9,356 nt of DNA, from the NCBI GenBank assembly GCA_028822675.1, contig JAPKDE010000095.1, positions 1-9,356 on the forward strand. The letters run 5' to 3'. The translations under genes were made by a program, and so were the position numbers. This document shows, one piece after another, positions 1-7,899 of this stretch; positions within the stretch are counted from its first letter, which is position 1, and each line of letters begins with the position of its first letter. A model generated the notes under the pieces. It was given only the letters and a program-made list of their open reading frames with translations, ran no database searches and was not told the DNA's origin. Source of the stretch: Dehalococcoidia bacterium. GTDB taxonomy: Bacteria > Chloroflexota > Dehalococcoidia > UBA3495.

Positions 1-1
1 G

Positions 2-508
2 GGCCGTCTGAGCAAACAAACAGACGTGCTCCTACCGGAAGAAGAACTGGCAAAAAAGGGGATCCCGGTCTACGAAACCGACCGGGGCGGCCAGGTGACC
101 TACCACGGCCCAGGGCAATTGGTGGTCTACCCCATAATCAACCTCAGGGAGTGGGGCGGCCCGGTGAAGTACGTCCGGGCTTTAGAACAGGTGGTCATTG
201 CGACTCTAGCCGAGATGGGAATCACCGCAAATTGTGAGTCTGGCAACACCGGCGTCTGGACAGACCATGGCAAGATTGCAGCAATTGGAGTCAAGATTAG
301 CCGGGGCATCGCCTTCCACGGTCTGGCCCTCAACGTAAACACCAACCTATCCCTCTACGAGAACATCATCCCCTGCGGCATAGCAGACCGCTCCGTAACG
401 TCCATGGCCGCCATTCTAGGCGAGCCTGTAGACCTAGAATTAGTCCGATACGGCATGGTCTACCAATTTGGCCACGAATTTGGGTTCAGGATTGAGGATG
501 TAAATTGA
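2..508 (+). CDS. lipB: Lipoyl(octanoyl) transferase LipB, 5'-truncated by window edge
   Basis: The frame is open from base 2 to a TGA at 506-508 (168 visible residues), so roughly the first 45-50 residues lie outside the window; a GTG at 26 is internal, not the start. LipB moves octanoyl groups from octanoyl-ACP to the lipoyl domains of 2-oxoacid dehydrogenases and of the glycine cleavage H protein, the first step of endogenous lipoate synthesis in the cytoplasm. The family signature is complete here: DRGGQVTYHGPGQLV near visible residues 27-41, TGVW, GKIAAIGVKI (containing the conserved catalytic Lys), HGLALNVN, and PCGI (containing the acyl-accepting catalytic Cys), followed by SVTSM. No lesion is visible. 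Its partner lipA, often adjacent, is not in the window. A hairpin right after the stop probably ends the transcript. Identification is very secure. Confidence 0.96.
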   Translation, partial: GRLSKQTDVLLPEEELAKKGIPVYETDRGGQVTYHGPGQLVVYPIINLREWGGPVKYVRALEQVVIATLAEMGITANCESGNTGVWTDHGKIAAIGVKISRGIAFHGLALNVNTNLSLYENIIPCGIADRSVTSMAAILGEPVDLELVRYGMVYQFGHEFGFRIEDVN

Positions 509-519
509 AGGCACTTTGT

Positions 520-543
520 AAAATCGCGTTGATGAACGCGTTT
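520..543. terminator. Bidirectional intrinsic terminator between lipB and the convergent DUF4062 gene
   Basis: CGCGTT (525-530) and AACGCG (535-540) form a perfect 6-bp stem around the loop GATG. AAA (521-523) and TTT (541-543) extend it, with T524 bulged. On the + strand the stem runs into TTTCTACT; on the - strand it runs into ATTTTAC. It sits in the 35-bp gap between two convergent stop codons, the expected place for a shared terminator. The stem is short, so strength is uncertain. Confidence 0.55.
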
Positions 544-1769
544 CTACTCACCCTTTAACCGAAGATCCTCAATACCCTCTTCAGATGAGGCCACAACATC
601 GTCTGCGTCAATCGAACCGATTCCAATAATTACACTTTCATCTAAATCTGGAAATCGATTACGGAACATGTCTTGTATTTTTTTGACCCTGTCTTCTTTC
701 GAGTCACCATTCCTACCGATAATTTGGCGTCCGCCAAATGGGGAAATACTATTTCGAATTAAAGTTTCAATCTCTGTGGAATTAACCCTTTCTGCCCTTA
801 TTAGTTGGTCTTGATCTTCGCCGCGGAAAATCTGCGGCAAACGGTTATAGCTCGGCAAAGAATCTTCCATCCCCATCAAAACCTTGCACAACGCTAAATG
901 GCTGTTGAAGACGTTTGCACTTCGGTTGTGGAACGTACATGCCATCGCTAAATCAAATGATTTTACGTAACATGCTTGTTCCCGGTCATTGTTCGAACTT
1001 ACCTGGCTCATTAAGCCCTCGCTCCACGAAGGATTACTCGGCATTTCAATAATTCGGTTCAACTCTCGTATGTAATCAAGCGTAGTTTCTAACTCTACAT
1101 GGAGGGCTGATTTATCAGGTCACGATGTGTTTAAGCCATACTCTAAGAATGTCCCGTTATTAATAGCTTCTTCTATCACGTCAGTCTTGAAGATTCCATT
1201 CCGCACTATGCCAAGAAAACAATACATTATCTGACTTCTTTGATTGGCCGTTATCTCTCTATGCCCAGTTGGTAAAGCGTCATCAAATTTCGTTTCGTTC
1301 GCTAATGGGCTCATAAACAAATAATCTGGATAGGCGGTATTTTTCGAAGAAACGAAACTAAATGGTCAGGGTAATCGATTCTTGCCTCATTTTGTTCTGT
1401 TTGACCGCGCCCCACCATGTCGTAAGTTGACTTTCGAACATAAGCAAATATCTTCGGCTTTCCGGTCGCCAAATTTTGCTCTATAGCAGTTCTAAATTCT
1501 TTTCTCGTTATTGAAGTGCTTTCGTCGAGGTATAGTCCTCCCCTCCGGGCGTCGACTACTAAAACGTAAAAATCGCTCGCCCTTATGTTTTCTAAGCATT
1601 CATCAATTGCTGTACGGTCTCCCTTAAAATCAAAGTCAGATTGTTCAGACAACAAAACTTTGTAACCTTGAGACTCTAGGACAAACTTGATCCCAGATCT
1701 CACATCTATCAGGTCCCGAATTGTCGAAGAAATAAATATACTTGGCACTGAAAGTTGCGGTAATTTCAT
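544..1769 (-). pseudogene. DUF4062-domain protein, broken by one frameshift and one in-frame TGA
   Basis: Starts at ATG 1769-1767 with GGAGG at 1783-1779 (9-nt spacer); ends at TAG 544-546. Residues about 8-115 match DUF4062: IFISSTIRDL, R24, GYKVLLSE, ECLENIRASDFYVLVV, RRGGLY, SITRKEFRTAIE, GKPKIFAYV. After residue 143 the frame is lost at an A5 run (1344-1340); restoring one A joins it to a second frame that reads NTAYPDYLFMSPL and continues to 544, interrupted only by TGA at 1122-1120 (codon 217). The restored protein would be 408 residues. The C-terminal 265 residues are mostly polar, and I recognise no domain in them. DUF4062 is a Rossmann-like domain often found at the N-terminus of multidomain proteins, including some with NTPase modules and some suspected in defence; no NTPase motif is visible here. 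GC is near 40% in sampled lines, below the flanking genes, which suggests transfer. Assembly error is the alternative to true decay. Confidence 0.8.
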
Positions 1770-1871
1770 TTCGAAAATCCTCCACGAGAGTACCGATTAT
1801 TCTTGATTGATCTCAGACAATCTAATACCACGCACCAATCTATCTTGGCACCATATAGATTCATTCAACTA

Positions 1872-1899
1872 TAAATATTCTGAAGTGGCGTGAACTCAA
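1872..1899 (-). promoter_or_regulatory. Possible promoter of the DUF4062 gene
   Basis: On the - strand TTGAGT (1899-1894), a 16-bp spacer and TATTTA (1877-1872) make a sigma-70-like pair about 100 bp before the start codon at 1769. It lies in the 151-bp gap after the RND gene stop. Match quality is moderate and the region is AT-rich, so chance is possible. I see no clear terminator for the RND gene in this gap; the 5-bp hairpin GGAAT-ccc-ATTCC at 1908-1920 lacks a T tract on the - strand. Confidence 0.25.
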
Positions 1900-1920
1900 C
1901 GGTTTTTGGAATCCCATTCC

Positions 1921-4172
1921 TTAATCTGCTATCTCCTTAGTCCCCACTTTGCCGAACAATGAGATGATCGACGGCAGCAGGGCTAGGGATACCACCCAGC
2001 TCAGGACCATGATTGATGCCATGAATATGCCCACGATTATGTAGGGTGTGAGCTATGTCAGGAACATGGGTACAAATCCCAGCGCCACGATTAATGCGTT
2101 CTTGGTGATGGCCCGTGCCGGTTCTTCGTAGACTCGGCCCAAGGCCAAGCCTACCGAACCGCCCTCTTCCTCCGATAATTGCCGGTAGCGCTGGATAAAG
2201 TGAATGGCAAAGTCGATTGCCATACCCAAGACCAATGTCGACAGCACCGCTATCGGCATGTCGTAGTCCTTGCTGGAGAAGCCAATCACCCCGTAAACCA
2301 GCAGGATGGTAGCTGACAGAGGCAGGATGGCCAGCAAAGCCCAGCGCAGCGACTTGAACAGGATAATCATCAGGACCAAGACAACGATGAAGGTGCTGAT
2401 GAACGCCTTCAGAATTCCGGACACCATCTTGTCCTGCCAGACCAGGTTCAGGTACGTCTCCCCGGCCCAATCGGTGGTGGCAGCACTGGAGAACGGCTGA
2501 CCGGCCAAGAAGGCATCGGCCGCGTCTAGCACTTCCTGCATGGACTTGTTATCCCCTTGCTTCATGGCCACTTGAACGTTGGCCCGTTGGTAATCAGCCG
2601 CAATCAGTCCGCTGGCAATTACCCCCTGTGACGAGCTGAATACCGCATCCAACGCCGCCTCAACTCCGTTCTGCGTCTCAGGGACAGCGTCGGCACCCGC
2701 ACCTGCAGTAACCAGGTCTGAGTAAGACGTGACTGGGCCTACAAAAGGAATTTCAGCAAGATGTTTTTGCAGCGCAATCAGCGTTAACAGGGTTTCAGGA
2801 CTGGTCAGCGCCCCAGGTGTTCCACTCTCAAGGATCAGGCTGGCGTTGTAGACACCGGGGAACAGGCGGTTGAACTCCTCAGTCGCCACCCGTATCTCGC
2901 TGCCAGACTTGAACCAGCGCACCGGGTTGTCATTGACCTCCACTTTCATCATGCCCGATACGGCAACGACGGCCAGTACGATGAACAAGACTGGGAATGC
3001 CCAGGGTTTACCAACAGCGAACCGGCCCAGACCCCTAAGCCCTAGCGTCAGAACACGGCTGCCCGATTCTTCGTCGCCCTTGATGCTCCGCTTCAAGCCC
3101 TCATCGCCAAGCAGCATGATGAACGCCGGCAGGAACAGAATGGTCAGAAGCCAGGCAGCCAGCACGCCCAGAGCCACGAACAAGCCAAACACCTGCACCG
3201 GCGGTATCGGTGCCAGCGCCAGCGATGCGAAGGCCACCGCCGTAGTCAGCTAGGTAAATGAGATTGGAGTGGCCAATTCTTTATAGATGCTTCTAAGCGT
3301 TGCTTTCTTATCTTGAGTATCTGGGTATTTTTCGAAGAACTCACTCAGGATATGGATACTATCCAGGACCGCTATCGGCATGAGGAATATGGGGATCATG
3401 GAGCTCATGATGTGCAAGGTGAACCCGGTGTCAGTCAGCAGGCCCATGGTCCAGATCACACTCAACATGGCCACCAACATGGCCGCCACAACCAGAATCA
3501 ACTTGCGGAAGAAGATGAGCATCCCGGCCAATGGTACTAGCAGACCCATCTGGATGAACATGTCGCGCCCGAACTTCTCTTCGGCCAGCGGCAGTCCGGC
3601 CAGGTAATGCCCTCCATCGGCGTCCAGGTTATGGACTTCCAATAAATCTCTGACCTTGGAGGTCACACCGTTGACGTCGCCCTTGTCCTCGAGCGGGATG
3701 TAGATTGCCAAACCGGTCCCGTCATCAGATAGCACCCGACGACCCAGTACCTGGTCAGCGGCCAAGGCATCGGAGATACCGGCCACATCTTCCGGAGACA
3801 GGTCGCCTTCCGGAACGTCGGTCACTGTGGTGAAGCTAATCACCCCTTCTGCGCTGATGCGGTCTAAATCCTTAACGTCAGCAACCAAACGGGCTGCGTC
3901 GCGCAGGGTCTCGGCGTTCAAAGCCCCACCCGCGTTGACGACACCCAGTACCAGCATGTTCTTGGCACCAAACTCCTCGGCGATGGACCGATTCAGCACC
4001 CGAACATCGTTGGACTCGGAAAGCATGTTCTCCGGGTCAGTGTCCACTTCTACACGGAGCACTAGCGCACTTACAGCACAATGGTCGCAACAAGTGCGCC
4101 AATCATGATCAGTTTAGGGTTGGCGATGCCAAATTCGACGATGGCATTTTGAAGCGCTTCAAGGATTTTCAA
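1921..4172 (-). pseudogene. RND/MMPL-family transporter, broken by a frameshift and two in-frame TAG codons
   Basis: The likely start is TTG 4172-4170, preceded by GGAGG (4187-4183); the stop is TAA 1923-1921. The first 33 codons read MKILEALQNAIVEFGIANPK plus a first membrane helix, then reach TAA at 4073-4071. One restored base near 4074 joins them to VSALVLRVEVDTDPENML. Bases 2252+1 give exactly 751 codons, consistent with a single 1-nt deletion. In-frame TAGs follow at 3252-3250 (codon 308) and 2055-2053 (codon 707); each reads on in the same frame into conserved sequence (LTTAVAFASLALAPIPPV; LTPYIIVGIFMASIMVL). The fold is a duplicated RND unit: a helix, an extracytoplasmic domain, then a helix bundle, twice. 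TM4 carries DSIHILSEF and TM10 GMAIDFAIHFIQRY. Such single-polypeptide members export lipids or other hydrophobic compounds; the substrate here is unknown. As written, only fragments would be made. Confidence 0.88.
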
Positions 4173-4243
4173 GATATTATGACCTCCAATCGGTCTACGG
4201 ATGCCGGTATTACCGACTTGCTGACAGTTAAATTAAGTACATG

Positions 4244-4271
4244 TATATATTAGAGCAGTTGAAAATGCCAA
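4244..4271 (-). promoter_or_regulatory. Putative promoter of the RND gene
   Basis: TTGGCA (4271-4266), a 16-bp spacer and TATATA (4249-4244) on the - strand, in an AT-rich stretch. Transcription would begin near 4237, giving a leader of about 65 nt before the TTG start at 4172. It is divergent from the aminotransferase promoter, so the 249-bp gap holds both. Moderate support, because AT-rich DNA gives such matches easily. Confidence 0.35.
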
Positions 4272-4353
4272 TTCAAATTCATAATTCTGAATATTTGATA
4301 TAAATCCGCGTTTAGAATCGCCTTTTGTAGCAGCTTGAACGTTCTACTCGATT

Positions 4354-4382
4354 TTGACACCCACAACCCCCGTTGCTACACT
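4354..4382 (+). promoter_or_regulatory. Sigma-70-type promoter of the aminotransferase gene
   Basis: A perfect -35 box TTGACA (4354-4359), an ideal 17-bp spacer and TACACT (4377-4382) as the -10 box. Transcription should begin near 4389, leaving a leader of about 33 nt that contains the GGAGG ribosome site at 4409-4413. This is the best promoter match in the window and supports the ATG at 4422 as the start. Confidence 0.7.
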
Positions 4383-4421
4383 CGCGTAGGTCAGTTTTAG
4401 AGGCTAATGGAGGTTGTTCAA

Positions 4422-5606
4422 ATGGCGGTGTCGCAGAAGGTCCGGCGGTTCATGGATGAAGGCGGTTGGATTCGTCGGGTGTTTGAAGAGGGAATGGCGC
4501 TGAAGGCCCAGATTGGTGCCGACAAGGTTTTTGACCTATCTCTGGGCAATCCCGTCATGGAGCCGCCCCAAGAATTCCACGACGAGTTACGCCGTCTGGC
4601 CAACGCCCCTATCTCGGGGATGCACCGTTACATGCCCAACCCTGGGTACATGGAAACCCGCCAGGCGGTGGCCGATTCACTCAAGAAAGAGTCGGGCTTG
4701 GACTTCACCGGCGCCGACGTCATCATGAGCTGCGGCGCAGCAGCAGCCGCCAACGTTGTGCTGAAGACCATACTCAATGAAGGCGATGAAATAATCATCC
4801 TCTCGCCCTACTTCTGGGAGTACCTCTACTACATAGACAACCATGGCGGCGTGGCGGTGGTGGCCTCCTGCGACGACCAGTTCCAGCCTGACCTGACGGC
4901 GATTGAAGCCGTGATGACGCCTAAGACGCGGGCCATTATGGTCAATTCGCCCAACAACCCCTCCGGCGCGGTCTACTCCGAAGAAAGTCTCAAGGGGCTG
5001 GCGGCACTGCTGGAGCGGAAGCAATCTGAGCACGGCACTGAGATTTTCATCATCAGTGACGAGCCGTACAAGCGCATCATCTTTGACGGCATGACCTTTC
5101 CACAGGTGCTGCCCCATTACGACAACAGCGTGGTGGTGACCTCCCACGCCAAGGACCTGGCGCTGCCGGGGGAGCGCATTGGTTACATGGCAGTGAACCC
5201 AAATTACAAAGACAAAGAAGAGCTGTCTTCCGGTTTGGCCTTCTGCAACCGCACCCTCGGCTTCGTCAACGCACCAGCGTTGATGCAGCATATAGTGCGC
5301 AACTTACAAGACGTTAGCGTGGACGCCGGGTATTACGAGAAGAAGCGAGACTTTCTCTGCCAAAACATGTGGGACTTGGGTTATGAGGTTGTTCAGCCGC
5401 AGGGAGCGTTTTACTTGTACCCCAAAGCTCCCATCGAAGACGACGTGGTCTTCTGCCGGACGCTGCTGAACTCCAATGTGCTGGTGGTGCCAGGGCGAGG
5501 CTTTGGCACGCCAGGTTACTTCCGCATCTCGTACTGCGTTGAAGACTGGGTCTTGGAAGGGGCGGTCAAGGGCTTTGCTGAGGCGTTGGCCAATCCGGGC
5601 GGCTAG
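4422..5606 (+). CDS. PLP-dependent class I/II aminotransferase
   Basis: A cytoplasmic fold-type I PLP enzyme moving an amino group between an amino acid and a 2-oxo acid. I start it at ATG 4422 (394 residues), because GGAGG at 4409-4413 lies 8 nt before it; the in-frame ATG at 4407 overlaps that ribosome site and has none of its own. Visible signatures: SLGNP (40-44), MHRYMPNPGY (67-76), SCGAAAAANV, NSPNNPSG (175-182), SDEPY (212-216; Asp contacts the PLP ring nitrogen), SHAKDLALPGERIGY (241-255; K244 is the Schiff-base lysine, R252 a phosphate-binding Arg) and FRISYC (R368 binds substrate carboxylate). Length and motifs are normal for the family and there is no lesion. The amino-acid specificity cannot be read from the sequence. 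It converges on the MFS gene with 9 bp between the stop codons. It has its own promoter and is not in an operon within this window. Confidence 0.95.
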   Translation: MAVSQKVRRFMDEGGWIRRVFEEGMALKAQIGADKVFDLSLGNPVMEPPQEFHDELRRLANAPISGMHRYMPNPGYMETRQAVADSLKKESGLDFTGADVIMSCGAAAAANVVLKTILNEGDEIIILSPYFWEYLYYIDNHGGVAVVASCDDQFQPDLTAIEAVMTPKTRAIMVNSPNNPSGAVYSEESLKGLAALLERKQSEHGTEIFIISDEPYKRIIFDGMTFPQVLPHYDNSVVVTSHAKDLALPGERIGYMAVNPNYKDKEELSSGLAFCNRTLGFVNAPALMQHIVRNLQDVSVDAGYYEKKRDFLCQNMWDLGYEVVQPQGAFYLYPKAPIEDDVVFCRTLLNSNVLVVPGRGFGTPGYFRISYCVEDWVLEGAVKGFAEALANPGG

Positions 5607-5615
5607 AGCCTCTCG

Positions 5616-7040
5616 CTAAGAATTATTGCCTGGGCCTGGGTCTGGGTTCGGAGAATTTCCGGTCTGAGCGTCCAGTCCTTGCGCCTGGTAGGCGCGCACC
5701 CTGGCCGGAGTACTCGGATCAGGGATTATCCAGTAGAAGACGGCCGCCAGACAATAGATGACTACCAGCGGAATAAGGGCCCAGAAAAAGCTGTCCGTAC
5801 GGTCAAAAATCAATCCCATCCACACTGGTGTGCTCATGGACATGAACTGGTCGGGCAGGTGCTGCCAGCCCCGTAGGGTGGCGTAGCTTCGCCGTCCAAA
5901 GTAGTCGCCCATGATCGCCCAGGCCAGTGGGTTGGCAGTCTCGGAAAATGCCAGCAGTACCACAAACCCCACCAACTGCAGGATGCTGCCGGTGTCGTTC
6001 ACCAGCATCAACAGTGACAACGCTCCGCCGATCATGCAGGCGGAACTAAGTTTTTTCTTGGACCACCGGTCGCCCAGCCAGCCAACGAATGGCGTCATGA
6101 CCAAAAGGCTGAACGACATGACACCAACAAACGCCACGGCTATCGGTTGAGAGGCGTCTTCGGTTCGCCCCGATCCCATCAGGAACCAGACCGCCAACGG
6201 CACCATCAGGAACGTGGTTCCTGAATGGACTGTATTCCGCATGCCAACGGCCAAAACCAGCATCCAAAAAGTCGGCGTCTTCATGGCCTCACCGGCCATG
6301 AAATCCGGTTCTCCGGCATGCAAAATCGCCGCCCCGTGCCGTTCTCCCTCTGATGTGCCGCCAGAGATCAAGTCGGAAATGTTTACTTCGTCATCGGGAA
6401 TCGGATCACCGTCGGCGCGCAGACCCATGCTCTCCGGATCGCGGCGGATCAAGAAAGACAATGGGATTACAACCAACAAGATTATGATGCCGGAGATAAA
6501 CGCAGCCGGACGCCAACCTGCGCTGAGTACCAAGAACCCCATCAGTGGAGCGATCAGAGTACCGCCAACCGCTGTTCCCATCCCGGCAATGCCCATAGCC
6601 AGACCGCGGTGTCGGCGGAACCATTGGTTGATTGCCGGCATGGTGGCGTTGTTGTAACCGGCCCTGAATCCCTGGGACATTAAGCCTACGAACACAAAAA
6701 CGAAATAAATGTAGTTCTCGGTGAACGCTAGCATGATGAAGCCCAGCCCCGACGTAAGCCCGCCAAAGGCCAGAATCACCCGTGGCCCCCACCGGTCGGT
6801 GGCCCAGCCCATGATTGGACCCTGTAAGCCACCCTCCATCCGGCCCAACATCTCTGCAAAGGAGATTGCGGCCAAGCTGATGCCCAAGTCTGCCCTCAGA
6901 GGGATGATGTAGGAGGTGAATCCCTTGTTGAATGTGCCGTGTTTCAGTGAGTCAGCACCGGCGGAGATTATGGCAATCCACCAGCCGTAAAATATATTAC
7001 GGGGCAGGCGCATCTTCTGTTGGATTCGTTCTTTGATCAA
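5616..7040 (-). CDS. MFS transporter, 12 transmembrane helices, substrate unknown
   Basis: A major facilitator superfamily membrane carrier of up to 474 residues. Helix 1 is FYGWWIAIISAG, which resembles monocarboxylate and oxalate/formate-antiporter-like members. The loop between helices 2 and 3 carries the MFS motif GWATDRWGPR (78-87). The matching loop in the second half is GWLGDRWSKKK (320-330). FRRHRGLAMGIAGMGTAVGG (141-160) covers helices 4-5. A long polar cytoplasmic loop (about 200-255) joins the two six-helix halves, and the C-terminus ends in a Pro/Gly/Asn-rich tail. The start is uncertain: TTG 7040 gives the longest frame but has no clear ribosome site, and ATG 7013 is an in-frame alternative behind a weak AGAAG. 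The cupin gene lies upstream on the same strand, but 315 bp and a terminator lie between, so co-transcription is doubtful. A monocarboxylate-type substrate is only a guess. Confidence 0.93.
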   Translation of the reverse strand: MIKERIQQKMRLPRNIFYGWWIAIISAGADSLKHGTFNKGFTSYIIPLRADLGISLAAISFAEMLGRMEGGLQGPIMGWATDRWGPRVILAFGGLTSGLGFIMLAFTENYIYFVFVFVGLMSQGFRAGYNNATMPAINQWFRRHRGLAMGIAGMGTAVGGTLIAPLMGFLVLSAGWRPAAFISGIIILLVVIPLSFLIRRDPESMGLRADGDPIPDDEVNISDLISGGTSEGERHGAAILHAGEPDFMAGEAMKTPTFWMLVLAVGMRNTVHSGTTFLMVPLAVWFLMGSGRTEDASQPIAVAFVGVMSFSLLVMTPFVGWLGDRWSKKKLSSACMIGGALSLLMLVNDTGSILQLVGFVVLLAFSETANPLAWAIMGDYFGRRSYATLRGWQHLPDQFMSMSTPVWMGLIFDRTDSFFWALIPLVVIYCLAAVFYWIIPDPSTPARVRAYQAQGLDAQTGNSPNPDPGPGNNS

Positions 7041-7278
7041 ATCTAGGGGGTCTCTCTAAAACAACAAGGGCAAAGGCTCAGTGGACGTAGGTAAATGAGA
7101 ATAAAAATCAGGGGCGCGGCTAGTCGAGGTTACCTGGCATAGTATACAGCCTGTTCTTCTCAAAAGCCCTGCCGCCAGGCTTGAATCACGGAGAGTTGAA
7201 GACTTATTTAGTCATGGTTATGACTGATTTTCGAAGATTCTTCAGATAAATTCGGGAGTTGATCAAACGGCGAAATAT
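7041..7278. other. Intergenic leader region of the MFS gene
   Basis: No coding frame with a ribosome site or recognisable protein is visible here. The stretch should hold the MFS promoter on the - strand. The best -10-like element is TATACT (7146-7141), but TTGAGA (7163-7158) sits only 11 bp upstream of it, so no convincing pair can be named. It also contains the short dyad described separately and a weak AGCCTG/CAGGCT inverted pair around the 7150-7180 stretch. Confidence 0.4.
7208..7227. repeat. Perfect short dyad, possible operator upstream of the MFS gene
   Basis: AGTCAT (7210-7215), loop GGTT, ATGACT (7220-7225): a perfect 6-bp inverted repeat, extended by T:G and T:A pairs to 8 bp. It lies about 170 bp upstream of the MFS start in non-coding DNA. 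It could bind a dimeric regulator or form a small hairpin. On the + strand it is followed by TTTT, but there is no + gene upstream of it for it to terminate. Confidence 0.3.
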
Positions 7279-7310
7279 AACCGGCCAGGCCGAGGTTGGC
7301 CGGGCCGGTT
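7279..7310 (-). terminator. Intrinsic terminator downstream of the cupin gene
   Basis: AACCGGCC (7279-7286) pairs perfectly with GGCCGGTT (7303-7310). After one A/G mismatch a second 4-bp stem, GGCC (7288-7291) with GGCC (7298-7301), closes the loop GAGGTT. Reading on the - strand, the hairpin lies 45 nt after the cupin stop and is followed by ATATTTCG, a modest T-rich tail. The + side has no T tract, which supports the - orientation. Confidence 0.65.
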
Positions 7311-7355
7311 ACCATCATTGGTCAGGCTATGGGGTCGCTGTGCCTAGATCCAAAA

Positions 7356-7745
7356 CTAGAGATTGATGACGATATTATCCGGCCCGCGAGACAGCACCGC
7401 TTCCGCAGGCTCGTCGTACGGGTTGCCTTCAATATGATTGAAGTTTGCCGGCACGTAGATGAAGTCGCCGGGTCCTGCTTCTATGTACTCTTTGTAGTCC
7501 TCGCCGTAATAAACCCTGATATGGCCCTTGATGACGTAGGCTGCCGTCTCGGCTTCCCCATGATGGTGGGCCGGTCCCATGGTATTGGGCGTGCATTCTA
7601 CGTGTCCCAGCCAAATCTTTTCAGCGCCGGCGGTGTTCTTATCGATTCCCGGCTTACGGATCATACCGGGCGTTTGGGCCGTCGTATCCGGAGACACCGT
7701 TCCTTTGACTATATGCAATTCTCTTCCGCTGATCGTTGTGCTCAT
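7356..7745 (-). CDS. Small single-domain cupin protein
   Basis: A 129-residue protein starting at ATG 7745-7743 with GGAGAG five bases upstream. It shows both conserved cupin motifs. Motif 1 is H60-x-H62-x3-E66 with G74 (AHHHGEAETAAYVIKG). Motif 2 is G93-x5-P99 ... H104-x3-N108 (GDFIYVPANFNHIEGN), with Asn at 101 where Gly is usual. The two His plus Glu of motif 1 and H104 would bind one metal ion, so a metal-dependent enzyme or small-molecule-binding role is possible. The reaction cannot be assigned; small cupins include isomerases, dioxygenases, lyases and sensors. There is no signal peptide, so it is probably cytoplasmic. It is divergent from the MmgE/PrpD gene and upstream of the MFS gene. 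That arrangement suggests a shared catabolic theme, but no direct link is visible. A terminator hairpin follows. Confidence 0.93.
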   Translation of the reverse strand: MSTTISGRELHIVKGTVSPDTTAQTPGMIRKPGIDKNTAGAEKIWLGHVECTPNTMGPAHHHGEAETAAYVIKGHIRVYYGEDYKEYIEAGPGDFIYVPANFNHIEGNPYDEPAEAVLSRGPDNIVINL

Positions 7746-7899
7746 ATGCTCTCCGTTAATCCCAAAACTTTAGCTCACAGGCGGGTCAACAGCCTGGCCG
7801 CCAATCATAACTCGCCACCGTCAGAGCGGCAACTTACAACAAAACTCATCAACAGCCGGGGCCATTCCGTCCACTGCACCCACTCGATTATCCGGGCGT

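Noticed and set aside
1340..1344. Programmed -1 frameshifting at the A5 run in the DUF4062 gene
   Set aside because: The frame-0 codons (CGA AAA ATA) do not form an X-XXY-YYZ slippery site, I see no downstream structure, and the same gene has another lesion (TGA). A base deletion is simpler.
1937..2470. A 177-codon open frame on the - strand
   Set aside because: It lies in a shifted frame of the RND gene, where the RND frame encodes clear transmembrane helices. Its Gly/His/Pro-rich product has no motif.
2053..3252. TAG as a generally reassigned sense codon (including pyrrolysine)
   Set aside because: TAG serves as the normal stop of the aminotransferase, MFS and DUF4062 genes, and reading through them gives no family-like extension. 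RND proteins are not known pyrrolysine users.
4677..5291. A 204-codon open frame on the - strand
   Set aside because: It is fully antisense to the intact aminotransferase. Its protein is rich in His, Val and Arg with no known motif, typical of a shadow frame in GC-rich DNA.
5600..5630. Terminator between the convergent aminotransferase and MFS genes
   Set aside because: Only 4-bp inverted matches such as GGCT-AG-AGCC are present, with no T tract. I could not support a terminator.
3251..7100. A 13-bp identical string TAGGTAAATGAGA at 3251 and near 7088
   Set aside because: One chance pair of this length is expected in a window of this size, the flanks do not match, and one copy lies inside coding sequence.
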